DNA of 14,624 nucleotides from Parachlamydiales bacterium (GTDB lineage: Bacteria; Chlamydiota; Chlamydiia; Chlamydiales; JAJFMK01), in assembly GCA_020050175.1 (NCBI GenBank), contig JAGVKY010000017.1:1-14624 (forward strand), read 5' to 3'. A program made the position numbers and the translations under genes. The notes beneath the pieces were generated by a model. The model did not search any database and was not told the origin of the DNA. It worked only from the letters and a program-made list of their open reading frames with translations. Each line of letters starts with the position of its first letter. The first letter of the stretch is position 1. Below are positions 8,111-14,624 of the stretch, piece after piece.

Positions 8111-8251
8111 ATGATGACTTTTCGCGCTAGAGAATCTTTAAGAAAAGAATTTACTCAATTTAAAAGCCTGCAAAAGGCCCATTATTTCTAGAAGAGTGAG
8201 GAGTTGCGGGCTCTCATAAAAAAAGTTCGACCAAAGTCTGAAGTGAAGTAA
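8111..8251 (+). pseudogene. Small ORF interrupted by an in-frame TAG
   Basis: In the 195-nt gap before ispG, ATGATG at 8111 opens a frame of 26 codons ending at TAG 8189-8191. The same frame then continues for 19 more sense codons to TAA 8249-8251. Both parts look similarly charged and helical (RESLRKEFTQFKSL before the amber, EELRALIKKVRPKSE after it), as expected for one ~45-residue gene broken by a nonsense mutation. There is no good Shine-Dalgarno, and a TGA directly precedes the ATG. Chance is a real alternative at this length. Confidence 0.25.
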
Positions 8252-8295
8252 TCCTTTCATTCAAAATTAACTACTTACAAGTTAAACTGTTTTCC

Positions 8296-9933
8296 ATGCG
8301 CTGGAAGACAAAAGAAGTTAAGGTTGGACGAGTTGGGGTAGGGGGAGATAATCCTATCCGCTTACAGTCGATGACGACATCACCCACTCGGGATGTAGAG
8401 GCAACTGTTGAAGAGGTGTTAAAACTTGAACAGGTTGGCTGTGAGATCGTTCGTGTCACTGTCCAGGGGATCAAAGAGGCTGAGGCTTGCGAAAATATCC
8501 GCAATAGTCTGATTCAAAAAAACTGTACAATTCCACTCGTTGCCGACATCCATTTTTTCCCTCCTGCGGCCTTAAAAGTCGCCCCTTTTGTCGATAAAGT
8601 CCGGATAAATCCAGGTAATTTTGCAGAAAAGAGAGCCAGTCTCGAGAAAATCGAGATGGATAACGCCACATACGAGCGAGATTTACAGAGGATTGAAGAA
8701 AAGTTTACTCCCTTAGTTGAGCTGTGTAAGAAGCAGGGGAAGGCGATCAGAATTGGAACAAACCATGGTTCTCTTTCCGATCGGATTCTTTCGACACATG
8801 GCGATACTCCGAACGGGATGGTGATTGCAGCGATAGAATATGCCGAAGTTGCTAGAAAGCTTGATTATCACGATTTCATCTTTTCGATGAAAAGTTCCAA
8901 CCCTTTAGTGATGGTGGCTGCTTATCGACTTCTCGTTCAAGAGATGATCAAGCGGGGATGGAATTATCCTCTCCATTTAGGTGTGACAGAAGCTGGTGAG
9001 GGGGAAGATGGTCGGGTGAAATCGGCGATGGGAATTGGGACTCTTCTTCAAGATGGCATAGGCGATACGATTCGTGTTTCCCTCACTGAACCCCCTTGGC
9101 AAGAGCTTGACCCCTGCAGAAGGCTGCGCGACTTCACTAAAGATGCTTCTTTTATTCTTCGTGAGCCTCTGGCAAGAAGGCAAGTGAGCATCACACCTCC
9201 GCTTCATCGCGATGGTTCGGTGATCGGTTCTGACTTTAAGCAAGAGCCAATTTCTCTCAAAAATTGGGAGAAAGAAAAGCTTTTTTATCGGGGAGAGCTG
9301 CCTCTCATCGAAGTCGCGGATGAAAATGATTTTGAGTCTTTGAAAGGTACGCCTCTTCTTGCGGTCAGTGTGACCACCCCTCTTAAAGCGCGTCAATTGG
9401 ACGCTTGGCTACGCCAGGAACAGCTTAAAATTCCTCTACTTCTTCATTTCTCCTACAGCACATCAGTAGAAGACCTTGTCATTCAGGCTTCGGCGCAGTT
9501 GGGATCTCTTCTCCTCGATGGCATTGGTGATGGAATCGGGATACAGGGGCCATATGACGAGGAGTTTCTCCATCGTCTTTCTTTTGCTATTCTGCAGGCT
9601 GCTCGTCGACGGAATGTCAAAACAGACTTTATTTCATGTCCTGGTTGTGGGCGGACTCTCTTTCCTCTTCAGGAAGTATCCAAGCAGATCCGTGAGAAAA
9701 CGGCCCATCTTCCTGGGGTCAAAGTTGCGATCATGGGTTGTATTGTGAATGGTCCGGGAGAAATGGCAGATGCTGACTTTGGCTATGTCGGTTCAAAAAC
9801 GGGCATGGTCGATCTCTATATCGGCAAGACCTGCATTGAGAAAGATGTCCCTTCAGTCGTCGCCACTGACCGCCTCGTCTCCCTTATCAAATCCGAAGGC
9901 CGCTGGCAAGACCCTCCTGCATCAAGCTTATGA
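8296..9933 (+). CDS. ispG: 4-hydroxy-3-methylbut-2-enyl diphosphate synthase, long (plant/chlamydial) form
   Basis: IspG (GcpE) reductively converts MEcPP to HMBPP, the penultimate step of the MEP isoprenoid pathway, using a [4Fe-4S] cluster. The N-terminal TIM barrel (to about residue 275) has the family strands NPIRLQSMTT, VRVTVQG, PLVADIHF and VRINPGN. Residues about 276-430 form the extra middle domain found in plant and chlamydial enzymes but absent from the ~370-residue E. coli form. The C-terminal domain carries Cys448, Cys451 (CPGCGRT), Cys482 and Glu489 (CIVNGPGE), spaced like the E. coli cluster ligands. At 545 residues it is shorter than Chlamydia IspG (about 600), so the insert is reduced. 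No other in-frame ATG/GTG/TTG lies between this ATG and the upstream TGA (8239-8241), and no Shine-Dalgarno is visible. It converges on dapL with 23 nt between stops. Confidence 0.95.
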   Translation: MRWKTKEVKVGRVGVGGDNPIRLQSMTTSPTRDVEATVEEVLKLEQVGCEIVRVTVQGIKEAEACENIRNSLIQKNCTIPLVADIHFFPPAALKVAPFVDKVRINPGNFAEKRASLEKIEMDNATYERDLQRIEEKFTPLVELCKKQGKAIRIGTNHGSLSDRILSTHGDTPNGMVIAAIEYAEVARKLDYHDFIFSMKSSNPLVMVAAYRLLVQEMIKRGWNYPLHLGVTEAGEGEDGRVKSAMGIGTLLQDGIGDTIRVSLTEPPWQELDPCRRLRDFTKDASFILREPLARRQVSITPPLHRDGSVIGSDFKQEPISLKNWEKEKLFYRGELPLIEVADENDFESLKGTPLLAVSVTTPLKARQLDAWLRQEQLKIPLLLHFSYSTSVEDLVIQASAQLGSLLLDGIGDGIGIQGPYDEEFLHRLSFAILQAARRRNVKTDFISCPGCGRTLFPLQEVSKQIREKTAHLPGVKVAIMGCIVNGPGEMADADFGYVGSKTGMVDLYIGKTCIEKDVPSVVATDRLVSLIKSEGRWQDPPASSL

Positions 9934-9956
9934 CACTCGGCAACTAAAAGAACTAG

Positions 9957-11123
9957 TTAGATCTTTAAGGATTTGAGGCGATGGATCGCTTCGAGGATGT
10001 CGGGGCGAGTGCCAAGGGCGCTAAGGCGAAGGTAGCCTTCACCAGCTTGACCAAAGCCGCTGCCTGGTGTGGTGAGAAGGTGATGCTTGGAGAGGAGATG
10101 ATCAAAAGCTTCCCAAGAGGAGAGGGGACTGAAGTCGGCCCAGAGGAAGGGAGCATGGATGCCGCCAAAGGTGGCGATATTTTTTTCTGCTAGGGCTTGT
10201 TTGAGGAGATGGGCGTTCTCAAGGTAATCTTCGATGATCTTGTGGTAAGAGGGTGAGGAGAGAGCCTCTAGACCGGCCGCTTGAGAAAGGTAAGAGGCAC
10301 CATTGAAAGTTGTCGAGATGAGCCGTTTCCAGTCAGAGAGGATCGATTCTCCGGTGCTGTAGGTTAATTCTTTTGGAATTAGGCACCATCCCAGTCGGAT
10401 ACCTGAAAAACCTGCACTCTTTGAGAAAGAACCCCATTCAATCGCACATTCTTTAGCTCCTTCCAGCTCAAAGATAGAACGAGGAATCGCTGGATCGGTG
10501 ATATAGCTTGCATAGGCTGCATCAAAGAGGATGAGCATCCCCTCATTTTTTGCGTGATCCACAATGTTTTGGAGCTGCTCTCTAGAGGCTGATACACCTG
10601 TCGGGTTGTTGGGATAGCAGAGAAACAGAATATGAGGACCTTTTAACGAAGTCCAATCGGGAAAAAAGTTATTTTCAGCTGTGGCCGGAAGGAGGAGAAT
10701 TTCTTGCCCTATGATTTGAGAGGTTTCCAGATAGACAGGGTAGGCTGGGTCTTGAATAGCTACTTTTTGTTTTCCCCCTGTGAGGAGGGCAAAGCGGGCA
10801 AGATCGGGCTTTGTTCCATCAGAAATCGTGATTTCATCGAAAGAAAAACGATCGCCATATACTTTATGGGCAATCGCCTCACGCAAATGTTGAAGGCCTA
10901 AGGAAGGACCATAGCCCACATAACCGTCTCGATGACTCATAGCGAGGGCACTTTTAGAAATGCCTTCTGCAACTTCTTTGGGAAGCGGGTGAGTCGTATC
11001 GCCAATCCCAAGAGAGATCACCTTTGCATGGGGATTTTCGCCCAAAAAAAGGTGCTTTCTCTGGTCAATTTCAGGAAAAAGATAATGTTGGCTTAAACTG
11101 GCAAAGTGGGAAGAACGGCGCAC
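9957..11123 (-). CDS. dapL: LL-diaminopimelate aminotransferase
   Basis: A 388-residue fold-type I PLP aminotransferase. DapL converts tetrahydrodipicolinate and glutamate directly to LL-diaminopimelate, bypassing DapD/DapC/DapE. The start MRRSSHF aligns with the remembered N-terminus of Chlamydia DapL (MKRNPHF), which supports the GTG at 11121-11123 as initiator. Visible active-site elements are IGDTT (40-44), YGP (71-73), NNPTG (172-176), DAAY (201-204), the PLP lysine Lys235 in SFSKSAG, and a C-terminal carboxylate-binding Arg366 (LRLSALG). It is the last gene of the dap operon. Its start lies inside dapA (31-bp overlap), with only a weak Shine-Dalgarno, so it probably depends on translational coupling. 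A different aromatic/aspartate aminotransferase is unlikely given the neighbours. Confidence 0.92.
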   Translation of the reverse strand: MRRSSHFASLSQHYLFPEIDQRKHLFLGENPHAKVISLGIGDTTHPLPKEVAEGISKSALAMSHRDGYVGYGPSLGLQHLREAIAHKVYGDRFSFDEITISDGTKPDLARFALLTGGKQKVAIQDPAYPVYLETSQIIGQEILLLPATAENNFFPDWTSLKGPHILFLCYPNNPTGVSASREQLQNIVDHAKNEGMLILFDAAYASYITDPAIPRSIFELEGAKECAIEWGSFSKSAGFSGIRLGWCLIPKELTYSTGESILSDWKRLISTTFNGASYLSQAAGLEALSSPSYHKIIEDYLENAHLLKQALAEKNIATFGGIHAPFLWADFSPLSSWEAFDHLLSKHHLLTTPGSGFGQAGEGYLRLSALGTRPDILEAIHRLKSLKI

Positions 11124-11989
11124 AGATGGGTCTCTAAAGTTTTTGCGTGGTGGGGGCTCAAGGGGACAAGGGGTAAACGGGGATTGCCAGCCGGTTTTCC
11201 TAGAATTTCAAGCCCTTTTTTAACAGGAACCGGGTTGGGTTCGATTGCCAGGGTTTGAAACAAAGAAAGAAGTTTATAATGAAGAGCAAGTGCTTCATCT
11301 AATCGTCTTTCTAAGACGAGTGAGGCAAGCTTCACCATCTCATGAGGAATGAGGTGGGAGGCAACCGAAATGATCCCACTTCCACCCAAAGTCATCTGTG
11401 GATAGGTAAAAATATCATCGCCCGAAAAAATGAGAAGCTCTTTCCCAAAAGAGCGGACAAGCTCCATGAAATAGTGAAAATTTCCATAACACTCTTTGAT
11501 GGCGACGATTTTTGGATTTGGCAATAAGCGGCGCAGGGTCTCGAGCTCGAGATTTACTCCTGTCCTCACAGGATTGTTATAGAGAAAAAGGGGGATCTCT
11601 GTGGCTTCAGCCAGGGTTTGAAAATGGTAATAGAGCCCTTCTTGAGTAGGGCGGTTATAATAGGGGCAAACGACGATGGCCGCGTCAGCTCCCAACTCGG
11701 TTGCAATTTCAAGCTTTTCAACAGTTTTTTGGGTGCTACAACTCCCAACGCCTACGACTAAGGGAACTCTTCCTTTAATGGCTGTATAGGCTCTTTTGAT
11801 AATGGCCTCTTCCTCAGCTTCAGTGAGCGTTGGGGTTTCTGCTGTCGTCCCAAGAAGAATAAATCCTGCGACATTGGCATCCAGCTGCTCTTCTATTAAT
11901 TGCAGAAGCCCTTTTAAATCGACCTCCCCCCCCTCAGTAAAGGGGGTAATGAGAGCTGTGTACACACCTTTACGGAATATGTTCTGCAT
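11093..11989 (-). CDS. dapA: 4-hydroxy-tetrahydrodipicolinate synthase
   Basis: A 298-residue (beta/alpha)8 class I aldolase of normal length. DapA condenses pyruvate with aspartate semialdehyde, the committed step towards diaminopimelate. The catalytic set is complete and shifted by four from E. coli numbering: Thr48/Thr49, Tyr111 (PYYNRP), Tyr137 and Arg142 (YNNPVRTG) and the Schiff-base Lys165 (AIKE). The usual GTTGE motif reads GTTAE here. A GAGGG Shine-Dalgarno (11996-12000), 6 nt before ATG, lies in the 3' end of the upstream unknown gene, which overlaps dapA by 20 nt. Downstream it overlaps dapL by 31 nt. Codons 15-21 contain a GC-rich inverted repeat. The product passes to DapB and DapL, both encoded in this operon. 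Confidence 0.95.
   Translation of the reverse strand: MQNIFRKGVYTALITPFTEGGEVDLKGLLQLIEEQLDANVAGFILLGTTAETPTLTEAEEEAIIKRAYTAIKGRVPLVVGVGSCSTQKTVEKLEIATELGADAAIVVCPYYNRPTQEGLYYHFQTLAEATEIPLFLYNNPVRTGVNLELETLRRLLPNPKIVAIKECYGNFHYFMELVRSFGKELLIFSGDDIFTYPQMTLGGSGIISVASHLIPHEMVKLASLVLERRLDEALALHYKLLSLFQTLAIEPNPVPVKKGLEILGKPAGNPRLPLVPLSPHHAKTLETHLCAVLPTLPV
11926..11946 (-). repeat. Short GC inverted repeat with G8 tract at the 5' end of dapA
   Basis: On the + strand C8 (11926-11933), an 8-nt spacer and G5 (11942-11946) can form a stem of five G-C pairs. In the dapA message this is CCCCC, loop TTTACTGA, then GGGGGGGG, covering codons for Pro-Phe-Thr-Glu-Gly-Gly. It might slow translation or transcription. 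The G8 run is also a possible slippage site. Confidence 0.5.
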
Positions 11990-13715
11990 ATTTTGCCCTC
12001 TCTATTAAAAATGCTCTCAAAGCTTCCCCTATAAATCCTCTAACACCGATCAGTCCAAATTGCCACATTAAATAAGTTGAAAAACCATAGGTGAAGATTT
12101 TGGCGCCTGTATTAACTGTTACATACCGATCGTGATCCCATGGCTGTTGCTCCATCAAGGAAGCAGAGACATAAGGGATAAGCCTGCTGACAATAGCCTG
12201 AGTGGTATAAGTTAACCCTGTCACTAAAGGACTTCCATAAAACAAATAACCGACTATTAAACCACCCCCAAAGAAGTTCGCAGCTGTTTGCCAAAGAGGT
12301 GTAGAGACGCCGCCATAATACATTCTCTCTAAATAGAGTTTCACCATTTGGGCTTCTAGAGGAAGGCGTAGTAAATTAAAGATCTCAAAGGCGGTTAAGG
12401 AAACTAATGTTGGTTCTACTCCGTTCTTTAAGCGGTCACAAGAATATAAAAGAATGTCCCACATAAGCTTAGCGCTTGGATGAGTTGTTAAAAAACTCGT
12501 ACATTCTTTTTCTAAAGCTGCTCGATCGACGATTCGCAGTTCTAATGCCTCTATGATTCCCTCTGGGAAGAGGCTTTTAGCAATAGGAGTCAGGGCTGGG
12601 AAGAGGTGTAATAGTCCTTTTAAAATTTCAAGGGCATCAGTGTTTCTTCCGGAGAAGTCGCCCCAAGATGTTTGAAGAAAAGCCTTCATTTCTTCAGTAA
12701 AAGGAAGGTTTTGAGGAGCAACTTTCTTAGCTAATGCCTCCACAATTTCAACAAACATTACTCCTGATTGAGCAGGAGCATCTTTTTTCATTCCTTTAAG
12801 TATTTCAGAAAAAATCTCAAGAAAGGCCTGGAAGGCGGTCCAATCTTTAGCAACTGTGACAATAAGATTGCCTACCGGTGAAGGCAATATAGAGCGAAGA
12901 GCAGGATGCGCCGCTTGCAGGGATTTTTCTCTTCTAGAAAGAAATCTAGACCAATTGGTAAGAAAGGCGCCTAAATGGCATTCTTCCATTAGCCCTTTAA
13001 GAATAAGCTGAGAAGGGGCATCTAAAATTTCGTCTTGAATGCACCACTCTTCCAGTAATGAGGGAGAAATAACCTCAATGACTTGATGTAGAGCCTTAGG
13101 TGCCAAGAGCTTTAAAAAATGGATTAAAACTTTAGGTTCATCTAATAGCTCTTCAACAATAGCTTTAGCCATTTCAAGATTAAGGCTTTTGATGAAATTG
13201 CTAAACGATAAGGAGGGGTTTTTAAAGGCGACTTTTACCAAATCTATGACCTGGAACCTCGTCAAAGCATACTGACTAAGAGGTTTGTCTTCTAGAAAGC
13301 TCAAAAAGATGAGATGTCTTAAACCGATGGGTTGATGACAAAGTTTTCCCCAGAAAACTTTAGAGTGAGTAAAAATTGCCGTTAATGTAGCGCGATGCTT
13401 CTCGATAAGAGAAATATCAGAATGGATAAGATCTAGTAACCCTAAAAGCTGCTGATTGGTCATCAGTTCAAGGAAATCTTTTTGGTGATTCCCTAAAAAC
13501 GGAAAAATGTCCAGGATCTGCTTTTCAGTTAAACGGTGGGCGGCCTTTAGGATATGTTTATTATCTATCCAATTTTTTAATTGATTTCGACTTAATTGAT
13601 GGAGTTTATTATCACTTAAAGCTGCTGGAGCAACTTTAGAAGTATCGGTAAATTCAAGTTCGACGGAAGTCCTTGTTAGTCCCAATCGTGCTGCAGTAGA
13701 TGCTACTGATGCCAT
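11970..13715 (-). CDS. Unknown helical protein with C-terminal hydrophobic segments, inside the dap operon
   Basis: A 581-residue protein I do not recognise. Residues about 25-470 are helical and Leu-rich, with loosely recurring helix pairs (RNQLKNWI, TEKQILDIF, NQQLLGLLDL) that could make an alpha-solenoid. There is no N-terminal signal peptide. The end holds two hydrophobic Gly/Tyr-rich stretches (about 482-510 and 538-560) that could be membrane segments, as in some chlamydial membrane or inclusion proteins. ATG follows AAAGAGA with suitable spacing, 20 nt after the dapB stop. Its 3' end carries the dapA Shine-Dalgarno and overlaps dapA by 20 nt, so it is co-translated with the pathway. 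It has none of the motifs of LysC or Asd, which sit between dapA and dapB in Chlamydia. The base composition appears more AT-rich than dapA or dapL. A lineage-specific membrane or effector protein is possible. Confidence 0.7.
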   Translation of the reverse strand: MASVASTAARLGLTRTSVELEFTDTSKVAPAALSDNKLHQLSRNQLKNWIDNKHILKAAHRLTEKQILDIFPFLGNHQKDFLELMTNQQLLGLLDLIHSDISLIEKHRATLTAIFTHSKVFWGKLCHQPIGLRHLIFLSFLEDKPLSQYALTRFQVIDLVKVAFKNPSLSFSNFIKSLNLEMAKAIVEELLDEPKVLIHFLKLLAPKALHQVIEVISPSLLEEWCIQDEILDAPSQLILKGLMEECHLGAFLTNWSRFLSRREKSLQAAHPALRSILPSPVGNLIVTVAKDWTAFQAFLEIFSEILKGMKKDAPAQSGVMFVEIVEALAKKVAPQNLPFTEEMKAFLQTSWGDFSGRNTDALEILKGLLHLFPALTPIAKSLFPEGIIEALELRIVDRAALEKECTSFLTTHPSAKLMWDILLYSCDRLKNGVEPTLVSLTAFEIFNLLRLPLEAQMVKLYLERMYYGGVSTPLWQTAANFFGGGLIVGYLFYGSPLVTGLTYTTQAIVSRLIPYVSASLMEQQPWDHDRYVTVNTGAKIFTYGFSTYLMWQFGLIGVRGFIGEALRAFLIERAKYAEHIP

Positions 13716-13735
13716 TTTGTTGTCTCTTTATTAAA

Positions 13736-14404
13736 TTATTTTAAAAACAAGGAATCTAGAAGGTTGTCCATGGTATAAAAACCAACTTTGCCTACCAGCC
13801 ATTCGCCTGCGATGATGGCCCCTTCAGCGTATGTCTGCCTTGATTTAGAGCTATGAGTCAGAGAGATTCTTTCATGGCTATTATCAAAAAGGAGGGTATG
13901 ACTTGGCAAAGCTTGACCCACACGGATTGAATGGATTGTCAGCTCAGAACCAAGAGACTCTTTAAGGTACAAAGCTGTTCCTGAAGGGGCATCTTTTTTG
14001 CTCTTTTGATGTTCTTCAACCAAAGTCATATCAAAGCGGCCCGCGAGTAGATCATTTGCTCTTTTTGCTAAACGGGCAAAGAGATGAACTCCAAGAGAAA
14101 AATTTGCCGCATAGAAGATAGGAATCGACCATTTTTTTGCATATTCAGCTAAGTAAGAAGGGTCAATTGCGCCGCCCGTCGTCCCTATCAAAAGAGGTTT
14201 TTTAAGTTCTTTAGCTAAATTTAGGTTGTCTTCGAGAGCTTCATGTGTTGAAAAGTCAAAGAGGAGATCGATTTGTTCCAGTTTATCAATAGCAGGCCTT
14301 GGCAATGAGCGGGACAAAATCGCTGAAAGAATATGCCCCCTGATAGGGGCCACTGAGGCCAGGGCTTGCCCCATTTTACCGAAACCGATCAATCCAATCT
14401 TCAT
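13736..14404 (-). CDS. dapB: 4-hydroxy-tetrahydrodipicolinate reductase, short form
   Basis: DapB reduces the DapA product to tetrahydrodipicolinate with NAD(P)H. The protein has 222 residues against about 270 in E. coli, within the range of shorter bacterial forms. The Rossmann start GLIGFGKMG (residues 4-12) binds the cofactor. IGTTGG (73-78) and AANFSLGV (99-106) are family motifs. The signature EEHQKSKKDAPSGTA (130-144) retains the catalytic His132, Lys136 and the substrate-binding DAPSGT. The second histidine of the usual HH pair is Gln133. GGAG lies very close to the ATG (2 nt), with GAGGA further upstream. It is the first gene of the operon in this window; the next gene starts 20 nt after its stop. 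No convincing promoter was found in the 220 bases upstream. Confidence 0.92.
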   Translation of the reverse strand: MKIGLIGFGKMGQALASVAPIRGHILSAILSRSLPRPAIDKLEQIDLLFDFSTHEALEDNLNLAKELKKPLLIGTTGGAIDPSYLAEYAKKWSIPIFYAANFSLGVHLFARLAKRANDLLAGRFDMTLVEEHQKSKKDAPSGTALYLKESLGSELTIHSIRVGQALPSHTLLFDNSHERISLTHSSKSRQTYAEGAIIAGEWLVGKVGFYTMDNLLDSLFLK

Positions 14405-14595
14405 GGCTCCAGAGCTTAGGAGTCCTCTTTCTTTTGGTCAAGAAAGGGATGACTTCGAGGCAAAAGGTGAGTGAAGTGATTTTATTACTAGAATAAAAAG
14501 ATTGAAGGGTTTTATTGACAAAAACGAAAGGCGTTGTTGCATAAGTCCCTCTAGGCAGTTGTGAAGGCAGAGAAAAGAGCGGAAGTATGTTGAGG

Positions 14596-14621
14596 GAAAT
14601 AAAAAGTTGAGGCAACCTCAG
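14596..14621 (-). terminator. Possible rho-independent terminator at the window edge
   Basis: Read on the - strand, TGAGG-TTG-CCTCA forms a 5-bp stem with a 3-nt loop followed by ACTTTTTATTT. This has the shape of a weak intrinsic terminator for a - strand gene lying to the right of the window, upstream of dapB. The stem is short, so confidence is low. Confidence 0.35.
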
Positions 14622-14624
14622 CAG

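Noticed and set aside
8166..8178. GCCT-gcaaa-AGGC hairpin after the 697-residue gene as a terminator
   Set aside because: Only four base pairs and no T tract follow; it also lies inside the interrupted small ORF.
8977..9396. 139-codon - strand ORF antisense to ispG
   Set aside because: ispG is unambiguous on the other strand, and the antisense translation is basic and lacks any recognisable motif.
14515..14543. TTGACA on the + strand with a possible -10 17 bp downstream (TGCATA)
   Set aside because: The -10 match is poor and no + strand gene begins before the window ends, so a promoter cannot be supported.
14376..14615. 79-codon - strand ORF upstream of and overlapping dapB
   Set aside because: It overlaps the dapB start in another frame, has Ser/Phe/Pro-rich composition with no domain, and no Shine-Dalgarno; likely chance.
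14405..14624. dapB operon promoter from TTGACC at 14436-14441 (- strand)
   Set aside because: The paired -10 (TAAGCT) matches poorly and would place the transcript start almost at the ATG.

Overview
The window looks like the chromosome of a Chlamydiales bacterium outside the genus Chlamydia (a Simkania-, Waddlia- or Parachlamydia-like lineage). This is inferred from the combination of genes. There is an LL-diaminopimelate aminotransferase (DapL) with an N-terminus closely resembling the chlamydial enzyme. There is a long, plant/chlamydia-type IspG with an extra middle domain. A SycD/LcrH-like type III secretion chaperone heads a cluster of unknown helical proteins, and there is a TamA/TamB-type outer-membrane assembly pair. 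No mobile element, CRISPR array, rRNA or tRNA was recognised.

Layout. Bases 1-83 (+) are the 3' end of a tRNA pseudouridine synthase gene (truA), followed by an orphan coiled-coil-coding fragment with no start codon. Bases 247-4934 (-) hold tamA and tamB, overlapping by one base (TGATG); tamA contains a C10 homopolymer that could make it phase-variable. A short AT-rich divergent intergenic region (4935-5016) separates them from a (+) cluster: a TPR chaperone of the SycD/LcrH class, a 65-residue proline-containing peptide and a 697-residue helical protein of unknown function, spaced 9 and 3 nt apart with good Shine-Dalgarno sites. Next come a 195-nt gap holding a small ORF interrupted by an amber codon, and ispG (8296-9933, +). 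Convergent to ispG is a compact (-) operon in transcription order dapB, a 581-residue unknown protein, dapA and dapL, all separated by 20 nt or less or overlapping.

How the genes work together. DapA, DapB and DapL together convert aspartate semialdehyde plus pyruvate to LL-diaminopimelate by the short aminotransferase route, which in Chlamydiae feeds peptidoglycan synthesis; lysC, asd and dapF are not in the window. IspG makes the isoprenoid precursor HMBPP by the MEP pathway. TamA and TamB support delivery of outer-membrane proteins or lipids. The chaperone cluster is the best candidate here for an undescribed secretion module, and the unknown gene embedded in the dap operon is the second. 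Functions of both unknown large proteins are not known from the sequence.
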